36,525 nt of DNA. Origin: a virus. A program made the position numbers and the translations under genes. Every line of letters starts with the position of its first letter. The first letter of the stretch is position 1. The notes under the pieces were generated by a model that had not been told where the DNA came from, searched no databases, and was given only the letters and a program-made list of their open reading frames with translations. The stretch is taken from the IMG/VR virus record IMGVR_UViG_3300035670_000692, positions 1-36,525 of that record; one strand, written 5' to 3'. Below, piece after piece: positions 36,399 to 36,525 of the stretch.

Positions 36399-36525
36399 GT
36401 GTTCTTCTCCTTTAGTTTGGCTTCGATGGCACGGGCAACATCAAGCCAGCCGCCGCCCTCTAAAACGTCATCCATTACTAACATCACTTCCTCATCCGTC
36501 AGCCCAACCCATTTATCACCCCACA
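36395..36525 (-). CDS. 3' end of the split hypothetical protein (duplicate copy)
   Basis: This is the C-terminal end of the gene that begins at 422, reached through the terminal overlap. Bases 36399-36525 repeat 127-1; only the last codons and the TGA at 36397-36395 are unique here. It should be merged with the left-end entry, not counted as a separate gene. Confidence 0.85.
   Translation of the reverse strand, partial: WGDKWVGLTDEEVMLVMDDVLEGGGWLDVARAIEAKLKEKNT
36399..36525. repeat. Terminal direct repeat, right copy (assembly overlap)
   Basis: This is the second copy of bases 1-127. Trimming one copy gives a circle of 36,398 bp. The real packaging ends of the virion DNA cannot be located from it. 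Confidence 0.95.

Overview
The window looks like a complete, circularly closed genome of a small tailed bacteriophage with a podovirus-like gene set (about 36.4 kb). Its first 127 bases recur exactly as its last 127 bases (1-127 = 36399-36525), so the real unit length is probably 36,398 bp and the ends are an assembly cut. No integrase, repressor or phage RNA polymerase is recognisable, so the phage appears lytic and dependent on host RNA polymerase. The host cannot be named from the sequence; a Gram-negative aquatic bacterium is a reasonable guess only.

On the circle there are two opposing transcription units. The leftward unit starts in a control region (about 3301-3989), runs down to base 1, re-enters at 36398 and ends at 26180. 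Its first part (3300 to 1, then 36398 to 35147) holds small early-type genes, a Gp88-like Cys-rich protein, ThyX and a DUF1289 protein. Its second part (35074 to 26180) holds a T7-gp4-like primase-helicase, a compact family A DNA polymerase, a gp2.5-like single-strand binding protein, a FEN-like 5'-3' exonuclease, a PD-(D/E)XK-type endonuclease, a metallophosphoesterase, a DUF3310 protein and a B12-dependent ribonucleotide reductase.

The rightward unit (3990-26123) encodes virion assembly and lysis: putative small terminase, large terminase, a metallopeptidase-like protein, portal, scaffold, major capsid protein, a tail-fibre/adhesin block, a run of tiny Lys/Arg-rich proteins, tail tube-type proteins, a collar-domain tail protein, an HNH endonuclease, three ejection/internal virion candidates, a holin and an M15 peptidase endolysin. 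The two units converge on back-to-back hairpins at 26122-26183.

Regulation is unusually readable. Eight strong host-sigma70-like promoters all carry the extended -10 TGn element: three rightward (3847, 8727, 16827) and five leftward (2746, 35166, 33338, 31622, 28634). One of them places the predicted transcript start on the start codon of a tail gene. A 22-bp hairpin sits between the capsid gene and the fibre ribosome binding site. A near-palindromic 14-mer, TAGATAACTATCTA, recurs at seven places, all in the leftward unit or its control region and none in the rightward operon; this is the best candidate for an undescribed phage-wide DNA signal.
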